Position numbers and translations under genes: made by a program. From Ipomoea triloba (lineage: Eukaryota; Streptophyta; Magnoliopsida; Solanales; Convolvulaceae): DNA of 64,000 nt. This document shows, piece after piece, positions 1 to 9,701 of the stretch (its first letter is position 1; the number at the start of each line of letters is the position of its first letter). The notes under the pieces were generated by a model, which saw only the letters and a program-made list of their open reading frames with translations, was not told the origin of the DNA and did no database searches. Location: assembly GCF_003576645.1 (NCBI RefSeq), contig NC_044922.1:16761839-16825838 (forward strand). The letters run 5' to 3'.

Positions 1-3000
1 TAGATAATTCGGCGGATTGTTATATTGAGCGGCATCAGCATACATTTTGTGCAAGTAATCCTTTAGCTCCTTCGCTTGCGGCGAGGTCAAGTTCCTGCAA
101 AGGTTGAACTTGCGACTGAGATAGTAGAGGCCGTTTGGCTGTTTAGCATAATCCGAAATTCTGGACCACGATTCTTTTATAGTTTCAACACAACTCTCAC
201 TCACATCCTGCAACCAACATTCAGAAAATTGAAGCTTCCAAAAATCATCATATTTCTATATTTTCTCAAACATTTTCAGGTCAAAGACTATTGATAATGA
301 GATGTCATAACACTACATGATAGTTGGCATATATATGTATTACGTAGTATTATACACTATATAATTTTATTGGAAGTATTTTAAGTTTGAAGATGATTAT
401 ATATGACTTATCTTTTTTAAATGTTCTTTAATTTTTAGTCTTTTTTGTAAGTTGTAAACCGGGTAGGATTTCCCGTCCTGGATCATCCCTATGGGGGATG
501 GGAATGAGGCGATTTTTCTCTTCCCTAGCAGGGAGGGAATTGAATGGGGGAGAAAGTTGAGCGTAGGGACGGCTAGAGATGTCAATCCGGCCAACATGAC
601 ATCTATCTTTGTGGTCCTTTGACAATTACGGTTAGACGAAATTTATCTCATCCACACCCTTAATAGTTGTTGCGAGTTTCCTCATCATAGAAAAAAAAAT
701 CTAACATCTTACCCTAAAATCTTTAGTTACTACGTCATAGTATCCATTTTGTGGTGTGATGTCATCGAAGTAGAGAAGGGGAGCTGATGAAGCTAAGGCA
801 CCCAGTGCTATGTGTGGATACTTCAAACGAAACCATGCAGCAAGCACTTCACAAAACAACACAAAATTCAAGCTTTATTTCCTACCAAAACTCGAAATTA
901 ACTACTCTACCAAAAAAAAATTAAAAATTAAAAATAATCTCATCGTACTTCCCCCATATGATCCACCAACAACAATGATGGGAGAATTTTGAGCTCCATA
1001 GGTATTCTTTATATGTAACAACACCTCTGCAAAATCAGCCAAAACCTGAGCGGAGTTGAAATAACCACGAAGGGTCTCGTTTTTCAAAGCATCCGCCTGG
1101 GCTCCAAACGGTACTGATTCCCATAGAACCTATGCTGCATATATGATCATCACAACATTTGAGGGCATTTATGCATATATAGAATATTAATCTAATTACT
1201 TATAAACTGTGATCATCATATCATATAATGTATCACCTCTATGTAGACAAGAAGAGCATTAAAACGATTGGCAATATCAAGGAGAAAAACGGCATGCGTG
1301 ACATCATTGTCGATGGCGATTTCGGCGCCGAGATACGCAAAGATAGGGGAGTTGGATTGGGTGCCACCCAGTACTGGGAATTGACCATGTATTTCTGTGA
1401 GAAGGTGGCGTAGCTTTGAGGTGCGTAGTTGAAGTGATCCAACGTTTGACTGTAGTAATCGGTTGTGACGTAAGCAGCAGTGCTGTCGAAAACAGACGAA
1501 GAAGACAGTTGTCGTGGGCGAGTGATGGATGTAGTTTTTCGCGGTGGATGGAAAGAAGTAGGTGTTAAAACGAGAAGAAGTTCCCGAGTATCGTTCTCAA
1601 AGGATGGCAAGGAGGGAATTTGAGCGGTAAGGGGATTAAGCACAAGAGTGTTTAGTGTTTAAAAGCTAACCCAAGCATAGTAAGGGATGTGTATGAAACA
1701 TAATGAAAATAAGGAACAAACGTTGGAAACAATCAATTGGAAAAGAGGATTTGGATCTTGCAACTCATATAGATACTCTCGAATGTCTACGGTACTAGGC
1801 TAGCAACACTTGAATGATGAAAATGAGGCAATGCAATTATGCCAACGCCACTCTCGTGGTCATTGGCCTATCACTTAGTCCATAGTCCCATTCTCATGGC
1901 AACTAGGCTAGGTGAGGCAAATTATCGAACATGTGGTGTGCTAATTGCCTTCCAATCTCCATTTTCTCAAAGGTGAGAAGGAAACGTGGATTGTGAGGGC
2001 TAGATCTACTCCCTACTCTCGTAAGTGAGTATTCCTATCTTACTCCTCTAGTGCAACCGGATCATAATTGGCATAGAGTCAAGACAATCACCCCAATCCA
2101 CACTTCCAATCTCCCTTTTCTCAAAGGTGAGAAGGAAATGGGAATGGTGAGGGCTTGGTACACTCCCTACTCTCGTAGGTGAGCATTCCAATCCTAGTCC
2201 TCTTATGCAACCGAATCCTAGTTGGCATAGAGTCAAGACATCCATCCCAATCCACAATCAACTCATCAATCAAGCAATTGCAAAACCTAATTGACCAATT
2301 CAAAGCTCAAGAATATCCATACAAAATTGCTCAATCCAAATCCACAATGAACTATCTAATCATACTTGGAATTGAAATAGCAAAAGGCAAAAGTAATGAC
2401 AAGAAATTAAAATGAAGACTTAGCTTGAAATTAAACTTTGAACTTGAACTTGAATGTTGATCACAATCTTGGAACAATGGAATTCTTCTCTAATTCTAAT
2501 CTAAGCCTATGAATTGCAATGTGGAGTGAATTGGGAGAGTTTTCTCTAGGCTAATCCTAGAGAGAGAAAGTCTAGGGTGTGGAATGGTGGATGAATTGAG
2601 GGATCCCCTTTCTTTTCCGCCAAAATATCTTAAATAGGGAGTAAAATCGCCGGGTGGGCGCACGGCTGGACGCGCGTCCAAGGCCTCCTGCTGTTCTGCT
2701 GCGAAACTTTAGAGAGCATAAAGTTGGACGCCACCTTGGACGCGCGTCCATGGGCGCGTCCAAGGCTGGACGTCACCTTGGACGAGCGTCCATGGGCGCG
2801 TCCAGGGCAGGATTCTATTCTGCTTTGAAACTTCAGAGAGCAAAAATGTGGACGCAGGCCTAATTGTTTTGCCTTCCAACTCGCTTGTGAATCCTTCTCC
2901 GAAATCAATGCCGTTTTCCACCTTTTTGCACATCTTTTTACCTACAAAACAATTAACAAAGCGTGGAACGGGGTCCGATAGCAATAACAAGCATTCTAAC

Positions 3001-3193
3001 GAAATTAAGGGTCAAATCAATCATAAAAACTGTCAATTGTGCACAAGATGATCCGAGAACGACCTCATAAAGGTGGCGTCTTTTGCACTTATCAGCGAGG
3101 AATATTGTGGTGTGGGTTTAGGGAAAGGGAAGTTGTGGAGAAGAGAATAAGGAGAGAGAGGCATTGGATTACAAGTGCTATTAACAACTCCAT
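1..3193 (-). pseudogene. Pro-X carboxypeptidase-like (S28) pseudogene, exon 1 split by a solo LTR, runs off the left edge
   Basis: This is a serine carboxypeptidase of family S28, expected to be a vacuolar or secreted enzyme cleaving after proline. The start is the ATG at 3193-3191, which opens a typical signal peptide (MELLIALVIQCLSLL...). Exon 1 runs 3193-3095, is interrupted by the LTR at 1523-3094, and resumes at 1517-1237 with the family motif [15 protein letters not shown]. Exon 2 is 1134-949 (ends GGSYGG, catalytic serine), exon 3 is 846-713, exon 4 is 207-95. Exon 5 follows directly at 94 with no intron and leaves the window. Intron 3 is about 505 bp and contains an unrecognised repeat-like stretch (about 420-600). 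Besides the LTR, one G is missing from G runs near 1373 (exon 1, after SQYW) and at 1120-1122 (exon 2, after RFYG), so the frame is broken three ways. The short exon losses could be sequencing errors; the LTR cannot. Confidence 0.9.
1523..3094 (-). mobile_element. Solo LTR (Athila/Tat-like Ty3/gypsy), inserted in S28 exon 1
   Basis: The element is 1,572 bp, begins TGATAAGTGC on the minus strand (3094) and ends ...CATCA at 1523. It is flanked by the 5-bp repeat gcgag (1518-1522 and 3095-3099). There is no internal domain, so it is a solo LTR. On the minus strand it has a CG-rich island (about 2860-2655) with repeated ggacgcgcgtcca and gggcgcgtcca motifs, then tatttaa (about 2637) and a CT-rich leader. 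Two ~100-bp direct repeats containing tctcaaaggtgagaagg lie at about 1950-2040 and 2100-2190. Small open frames inside (for example 2630-2990) are shadows of the CG repeats. Confidence 0.88.
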
Positions 3194-3271
3194 TGTATAT
3201 ATTGCAAGGAATATAATGTTATTCAAGACTGATCGATGAGATGCCCACTCCTGGCCTGTGTATCGTATGGC

Positions 3272-3280
3272 TTTATATAG
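3272..3280 (-). promoter_or_regulatory. TATA box of the broken S28 gene
   Basis: On the minus strand ctatataaa lies about 80 bp upstream of the ATG at 3193, a normal plant TATA spacing. This supports the idea that the split exon 1 still sits behind its own promoter. Confidence 0.55.
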
Positions 3281-3283
3281 GTA

Positions 3284-5230
3284 TTATAGGACTGTATGTA
3301 CAAGGTTCCATAGGACAAATTAATCAAACAGAAGTATGGTAGCCATGGGAATTCAGAAAATTATTTGAGTGGGTATGAAATTTAAATGACCTTAGAATTG
3401 TCAATGACAATAATACATTATAAACAACAATACAATATTTTTTATAGATTACATAATAATTAGGGGTGGAGGCCAACAATATACTTTAAGTGGGTGAAAA
3501 TGTGAAAATATTTATGAAAAAATATGAAACATAATCAATTACATAAAATAATTTTAATAGAAAAATATTATATTTATAAATACTGAATTATTCATAAAAA
3601 GTAGACTAAAAACCCATTTAATTTGTCTTGATTCCAAAGTGCATTGACATTTGTAATTGCTACCCAGGTCCATTAAACAACCAAAAAGCTTATTACTTTC
3701 TTGCACTATAAACTGACAATTGGTATTAAAATATTGTCACTCAACTTACTTGCGAGATCGAAGTTGTGTCAATATATCAAGACCTACATTACAAAGGTGT
3801 CAGTAACTATGTATATTAATTTAGAGGCCAGAACGAAAGCCTTCATATATCGCTAGATGAAGAATGTCGGGATGATGTAGAAAATGGATGGACCTCGCCA
3901 ACCATCACTGAACAACACAAAGTAAAGAAGAAATCTGTGATTTTCTAGGAATCTACGACTCTAGCTTACCTTCATTTTTTGTCATACATGTGCCCCCAAC
4001 TACATACCTGGATGCCAGAAGCGATCTTTATTTGGGTGGACCACAAATGAAAAGTATATTAGTTGTGTACATAAAGTACTTTATTTAATTGATAACTAGT
4101 TTGATTGGAGTGAGTGACTATGCACTCGTCCCTCAAGAGAAGTTAGGAGTTTAAACCCCTCAAGTACATTACAATAGTGTACTTTTAATATATTTTTTCC
4201 AGCTTTTTTTTTTAAACACATTTTTTCCAGCTTTAATCACATGCATGAAAAACAATGCATGCATGCATGATCCTTAGCTAGCGTTAAAGCAAAATTTCCC
4301 ATTAATCATTTACTTTAATAAGCATGGAAGCATGGTCAAAATGGGGATTAACTTCACTTGGAAAACAACACACATAAAACCAAAATTTCCCATTCATCAT
4401 TTAATCCCATAATATATGCAATGTCAAAATGGGGTTAAACTTGGTTGAAGCCATGAACTTTTTCCCTGCTTAATCACAAGATCAACGCATACATACATGG
4501 TCCTAACTCCTAAGCTAGCTGCTACCCTAAAACCAAAATTACCCATTTATCATTCAATTTCAGTAGCCTATATCAAGATGCATGTAACATCGAAAACATT
4601 TATGCATTATCTTTGTGAACTGTGATGTGTAGATACAGATACATACAAACGTACAAGAAACCGAACAAAAAATCAAACAAAAAACAAATGGATGGATATG
4701 TTGTGCACATGTATGATTCAATGTTGTGTTGTTCTGGTCTTTGGATTGTCTATGATTGTGGAGTAGTTGTCGACAAGCCTTATTGCATCAAAATTTTTTG
4801 GAATTGTCTTCTTAACCCACTTGAGCTGAGGCTTGCTTATGACCACAATTGCACACTTTCACTTTAAGCTTACAATTGATGATATGATATTCATTATGTG
4901 CTTGTGTGGAATTCAATTGATTGATCTTTGTACCTTAGCTTGCACCATTTAATGGAAATTTTTGCAAAAGATGGTAACCTACCGAATAGCTAGGTAATAA
5001 TAGGGCATGATTACACTATTTTACTAGTTAAGGAAACTTCATTTGATCTTTTATTTTATTTTATTTTATTTTTTTTGTTAATGATCTCAATTACACTATT
5101 TGTTAAACTTAGTGGTCAATTTAACACGCTTACGTATTCAATATTGAGTGAGACTTGAATTTCAAATATGACAATGTAAGCTAGACTCATATGGGAGCAT
5201 GGGCCAGCTCACATCGACTAATCCAAGAAA
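3284..5230. other. Non-coding spacer with short direct repeats
   Basis: AT-rich and without a credible gene. It holds three copies of a phrase like aaaaccaaaatttcccatt (about 4350, 4378, 4530), gcatgcatgcatg runs near 4255-4268, and a tRNA-like B-box phrase near 4148-4160 (ggagtttaaacccc) that may be a SINE remnant. The 81-codon frame at 4622-4867 has no recognisable domain and no homologue that I know. Confidence 0.5.
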
Positions 5231-5231
5231 G

Positions 5232-5327
5232 ACTCACATGCTATTGGGGTTGTTATGCCGTGGACCCAGGTCCACCTTGCAAGGTGGACCTGGGTCCACG
5301 GCATAACAACCCCAATAGCATGTGAGT
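5232..5327. repeat. Perfect 96-bp palindrome
   Basis: Two 48-bp arms are exact reverse complements with no spacer, centred between 5279 and 5280 (ccttg|caagg). The arms run from actcacatgctattgggg to its complement ccccaatagcatgtgagt. They contain ttatgccgtggacccaggtcc, which resembles the ends of the foldback MITE at 44709-45026. A decayed third copy of the inner arm (caaggtggatctgggtctac) follows at about 5330-5349. Confidence 0.92.
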
Positions 5328-5339
5328 TGCAAGGTGGAT

Positions 5340-5712
5340 CTGGGTCTACATTCACATACACTATATTCTACATTCACATACACTATACTCTTCTACATTC
5401 ACAATTTGTAAACTCCACATTCACACATTACATGATTATATGTTTAGTAACTATATTAGTACTGTTATGCATTCACACATTCAAAACTCTATATTCACAA
5501 CTTGAGAACTCCACATTCACACATTACAGGGCTACAAGTTGCTAGAACTTCTTAACTCTATTACAGATTCACACATGCATAACTCTACATTCACGATTTC
5601 TATACTCCATATTCACAATTTGAAACCTCCACATTCACATATTTCTAGGCAACTCTACATTCACACAATCATAAATCTACATTCACGATTTCTATACTCT
5701 ACATTCACACTT
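5340..5712. repeat. Irregular array of attcac-containing units next to the palindrome
   Basis: About 14 copies of attcac occur in 370 bp, mostly as ctacattcaca or ccacattcaca alternating with phrases such as gatttctatact and aatttgaaacctcc. Spacing is irregular (about 20-45 bp). It is probably the interior of a MITE whose left end is the palindrome. No open frame of note. Confidence 0.7.
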
Positions 5713-6231
5713 TGAAACCTCTATGTTGTGGGCTCCAACTAAGGAAGAAGAACGGTTGGGTGATGGAAGTAAAGGTCGGAGTGTGGTGGTGCAAAGTCTC
5801 GCCACTCCAAGGATGGAGATAAGAGTTAGACGCCACATAGGAGGGAAAGTCCCAAGATAAGTCAAAATACTCTTCAAGAACTCAAGGAGAAGAAATTGCC
5901 AAAGCAATATTCTTGAATTTACTACTATCAACATTGTCTCTCTAACACAAATAAAAGCAGTGCTATTTATACACTTTAGCTAGTCCCTACATCAGGGCAT
6001 TTAAGTTCAAAAAGTGCTATTCTAATGCTAAACTAGCAAAAAGATCTAACTAGCCACAAGAATAGGAAAACTAAGTCAAATAAGTTTATAAAAACTAAAT
6101 TCTAATTGAATTTAGGATTTATAACCTTAATTTGGACTTTACAAATTGAATAACATAAATACGGACCAAAATAATCTCAAACTTTTATTTGCATGAAAAA
6201 ATACTCCAAGTGTTGATTTATATGGTATAAA
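5713..6231 (-). mobile_element. Probable 3' LTR of a Ty3/gypsy element
   Basis: It follows the integrase C-terminal fragment on the minus strand after a polypurine tract, cgagtggggg (6233-6243). It contains a TATA-like gtataaatag on the minus strand near 5967-5976. The far boundary near 5713 is not certain. The interior is AT-rich without coding signal. Confidence 0.5.
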
Positions 6232-6280
6232 CCCCCACTCGATTTTATTCTTCAAATTGTGTGAATCAGATGGACCACCT

Positions 6281-6645
6281 TCAACTCAACTCCATCTTCA
6301 TATTTTTAATTTGATTAGCTTGACTTATTCCTTTAATAAGGCCACTCATAGCTTCATGAAATATCTGCGCCTTTGCTCTCGTCATTGGACCCTCCAAGAT
6401 CAAAGGACTATTTTCTTTGTCATCCTCATAGTTGTCCTCAACATCTCCTCCCCCCTTAGAAAGATTCGTCCACGAATCAATTTCGCTGGCAGGACAAGGA
6501 GATAAATCCGCAACATTAAAGGTAGAACTAATCCCATACCCACTTGGCAATTCTAATGTATAAGCATTGTTGTTGAGCCTAGTAAGCACACGAAACGGTC
6601 CATCGCCACGGGGTAGCAACTTAGATTTTCTTTGGGAAGGAAATC
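6281..6645 (-). pseudogene. Ty3/gypsy polyprotein C-terminus (integrase tail)
   Basis: The minus-strand frame reads ...LLPRGDGPFRVLTRLNNNAY, then ...YGISSTFNVADLSP, then an acidic tail ending in GPMTRAKAQIF. This is the classic C-terminal tail of plant Ty3/gypsy integrases. About 120 residues remain. The reading extends a little upstream of 6619 (RFPSQRKSK). Everything 5' of it is gone, because a solo LTR begins at 6698 and no polymerase sequence resumes beyond 8034. Confidence 0.85.
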
Positions 6646-6697
6646 GATTTTCTTAGTTCCACTTTATTTTTTTAAAACTTATTTGTTGGTTAATTAT

Positions 6698-8034
6698 TGA
6701 TAAGCCTCCGAGATACCCTTAAATCAAGCTCATATTAGGGTGTTTTATCACGTCTATAGCATCATTACATGGTGAATTATGCTCATAAATGCTTGACTAT
6801 CACTAACCGACACACAGAAGCTACTTTTAGCCTAAAGGAGGTGAAACAGGAGCCCCGGGAGCAAATAGGAGCAAAAGTTGAGCTCAAAGAACGAACCAGG
6901 CAAGATCGGAACCCCGGAGGACCAAGCTGGATAGCCACACGCGTGTGAGCATGCGTGAAAACTTTCTAGTAGCCTCCCACGCACACTCACACGCGTGTGG
7001 ATGGCGTGGAGACTGCACTGCGCGAATTTTGACTAGGGTTGCTATTTCGGAGACTATTTAAACCCCTTTGATAGACTTTAAGAGGAGGTTCCCAGAAAAT
7101 TAGTTTTCCCTTTCTTAGTTTTTCCTTTGGAGAGCTTTCTCCATTTTTCTTAGTTTTTAGATTAGATCAATCTCCATTGTAGAAGACTCAAAAGCTTGGA
7201 TTGAAGAATTTCTTCACTCTAGGTGATCTCTATTTCATTTATATTATATTTTGCTATCTTGTTTTGGATTAGATTAGCTTTTGTCTTGCAATTTCATATG
7301 ATGAGTGGCTAGTTTAATCTAGGGATTTGGATTGTGTGAATGTATGAAGCTAGTGTGTTGATCATATATCTATATGTTGGATTTGTATGCTTATATTGTT
7401 GGATTATCTATTCTTGTCTATTGATTGTTGTTTTGATGAGATGTTGTTTGGATTTGGCCAATCTAGATGAGAGATTGAGCTCTTGACTCTTTCATGTTTT
7501 TTATTAGAGTTAGGATTTGAAGCTTGACACAATCATAGTTCCTATGGACTTCTTAAGAATAGTAGGATAGTGTGTAGCTTAAGTGTTTGATAAAATTCCT
7601 CTTAGAACTTTGGATGCTTGAAGGCACTCCTAAGCCAAAGAAGCCTTAGTACACAAAGGTGGAAAAGGACTAAGACAACACACTCTTGAATAGCCAACAT
7701 CCTAGCATGATCTATCCACTACCTTAGTCACACCACGTACTATGCAACACACATAAACACTATCCAATCCCTACCCCTTTTACATATTTGCAAAATCCCT
7801 TTTACTCAACTCTCTTACGATCAAACCAAACCACATGAACTCTTTTCACTCACGATCCACCCAACACCACACTCGAATCCAATGCATGACCCAATCAAGT
7901 AAACTCCCGAACAAATGACACACCTCCACGTCCTTCCTTCAAGACCGACACTCGGGGAGTCACCGACTTTCCGTTTAATTTTAACATACAAATATCTTTT
8001 GACAAGCTCAACCCTACACAAAACTGCTTCTTCA
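6698..8034 (+). mobile_element. Solo LTR (Athila/Tat-like Ty3/gypsy)
   Basis: The LTR starts TGATAAGCCT and ends ...GCTTCTTCA (1,337 bp). It is flanked by the 5-bp repeat attat (6693-6697 and 8035-8039). It has a CG-rich island with cacacgcgtgtg twice (about 6938 and 6990), followed by ctatttaaacccc (about 7056) and a leader rich in ttagattagat. There is no internal domain, so it is a solo LTR. Confidence 0.87.
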
Positions 8035-8039
8035 ATTAT

Positions 8040-8633
8040 AAAATAATGTGTAAATAGGCTATTGAACTACACACGGATATGTAATTACATAATTAATTTA
8101 TTTTCAGAGTTATTTTGTGAGTAATGGACTTGGTAGTGGGTGTAAATGTATGCTAGTGGCAGAATTAATATTCTGCTAGTGGGTGGAGGTTACAAATGGA
8201 TTATCAATGCCATGATTAATGCTATGATCCACTCTCCTCTATTATATATTCGTAGGTGAGCAGCAGGTTTTGGACACACACCAAGCTACACGAAAGTACA
8301 TAGATTTTCTCCCTCAAAACACTGCTCATCATTCCTTCAAGCCACCTGTGTTGATCCCACGTCCTAGTTCGTCGGATACCTAGTTTGTGTCCTCAAACGT
8401 CGGTATCGTAGTACGTTTTATCCTGGGAAACCTAGACCCCAATGCTCCAGCACCCCAGGAGGCGGTAAATAAGGTTTTATGGATAGTGGCAACACGACTC
8501 GTGCTTCCAACCACCCGAGATCGTCCAGTTTTCATCCAAAGTTGTTTTCCAGGTTTATTTAGCCTTTGTGGTTTTATTTTCCTAGTGTAATTATCCTTCG
8601 TGGATATTTTATTATTGTATTTTCCATTTTCTA
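8040..8633. other. LTR-like debris, no gene
   Basis: It contains attatatattcg (about 8240), then leader-like text with tttatcctgggaaacc (about 8419) and gaggcggtaaat, phrases I associate with plant LTR-retrotransposon leaders. It may be the 5' flank of the following non-autonomous element, but no matching 5' LTR or primer-binding site could be fixed. Confidence 0.35.
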
Positions 8634-9701
8634 GTGATTTTCGAGAATCAACTTCCTTACATCTTTAAGTTCTGCTTTGTCATAACACATCTCATCATAC
8701 ACCGACCTATTCATCATACACCATACCCCCAAAACACTCAACCTCCATATGAGCATCACACTCATTCACAAAATGTTGGGAGGTATGAATTAGATGAGGA
8801 AACCTTAACATTGGCTAGGCGTTGGGGAGTCACTATTGTACCTGATGATGACATTGAGGATGGTGGATATCCCATGAGACCAAGTGAGGAAGAATATGCC
8901 AATAATCAATGGGAACCTCAAGAACCATTCTATCAAGAACCTCCACAAGCAAGCCAACCTATTAATGAGGAGACGAGGTCCATGATGAATAACTTGATCA
9001 TTCAAATGAACATGTTACAAGCTCAATTGGAAGATCTTAAGGTTCAAGGGAAAGGCTTGACAACTCAAGAACCCATTCAAGGTTCAAGTTCTTATGAAGA
9101 TGTTATACATGAGTTGTTCACGCCAAGTGAAGGTGGTGGTGATGAAGATGAGAGTGAGGATGAAAATGATGATGCTGAGAAAGTGAATGATGGAATTGAA
9201 ATGGAAACTTTGAATTGGGAAGAAAGTGTAGAGTTGCAAGGGAATGGTGACAAAAAGCAACTTGAAGATCGTTCAAGTAAAGAAGTGCTCAAGAATGATG
9301 AAATTGAAGCTTGTGGCACAAACGAGGTATGTCTTTCATTTGATGACACTCCCTTGGGTGAGAACTTTAGACTAACTTGGGAACTAGGAGGTGTTAATGT
9401 TTTTGAATGTGGAAGCCCCCATTGGCCAATTTTCATGTCTAAGGATTTCATTTTAGTGCATAAAGAAGACCCAAGGTTCTCCCTACTTGTTCAAGGAAAG
9501 GAAAATCAAAAGGAAAGTAAGAATGGATTTGATGAAAGAGTATGCTTGAATTTTGAGTTCATGGAGGAACAATGCTTGAGCTTTGAGGTGGTGGACTTGT
9601 GCATAAAGGAGTTTGTTGATGGCTACCATTTGAAGCATTATCTTGAAGAGAAATTTGCTAGGAAGGATGAGATGTTCTTTCTTCAATCCAATGATGGTTG
9701 A
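8634..9701 (+). CDS. Acidic ORF of a non-autonomous Ty3/gypsy-type retroelement
   Basis: This is the longest uninterrupted frame in the left half of the window (355 codons). The protein has no retroviral catalytic motif: no CCHC knuckle, protease DSG/DTG, or YxDD. It has a Gln/Pro-rich N-terminus, a short amphipathic stretch (ETRSMMNNLIIQMNMLQAQL, probably coiled), and a run of Asp/Glu at about residues 165-190. The start is uncertain; homologous sequence may begin further downstream at the tract ...QNVGRYELDEETLTLARRWG. It is followed by cgagctagcgac and aaacttagcgcttcatggg, the conserved post-ORF phrase of Athila/Tat-class elements, which fixes its identity as element-encoded. Function is unknown. 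Confidence 0.6.
   Translation: MIFENQLPYIFKFCFVITHLIIHRPIHHTPYPQNTQPPYEHHTHSQNVGRYELDEETLTLARRWGVTIVPDDDIEDGGYPMRPSEEEYANNQWEPQEPFYQEPPQASQPINEETRSMMNNLIIQMNMLQAQLEDLKVQGKGLTTQEPIQGSSSYEDVIHELFTPSEGGGDEDESEDENDDAEKVNDGIEMETLNWEESVELQGNGDKKQLEDRSSKEVLKNDEIEACGTNEVCLSFDDTPLGENFRLTWELGGVNVFECGSPHWPIFMSKDFILVHKEDPRFSLLVQGKENQKESKNGFDERVCLNFEFMEEQCLSFEVVDLCIKEFVDGYHLKHYLEEKFARKDEMFFLQSNDG

Noticed and set aside
1239..1643. Continuous 134-codon frame as an S28 start with ATG at 1643
   Set aside because: Its first ~40 codons lie in the inserted LTR (1523-3094); the real start is at 3193.
2630..2990. Overlapping frames on both strands in the CG-rich island
   Set aside because: Repeated CG motifs inside an LTR; no domain and open in all frames only because stops are rare in GC-rich sequence.
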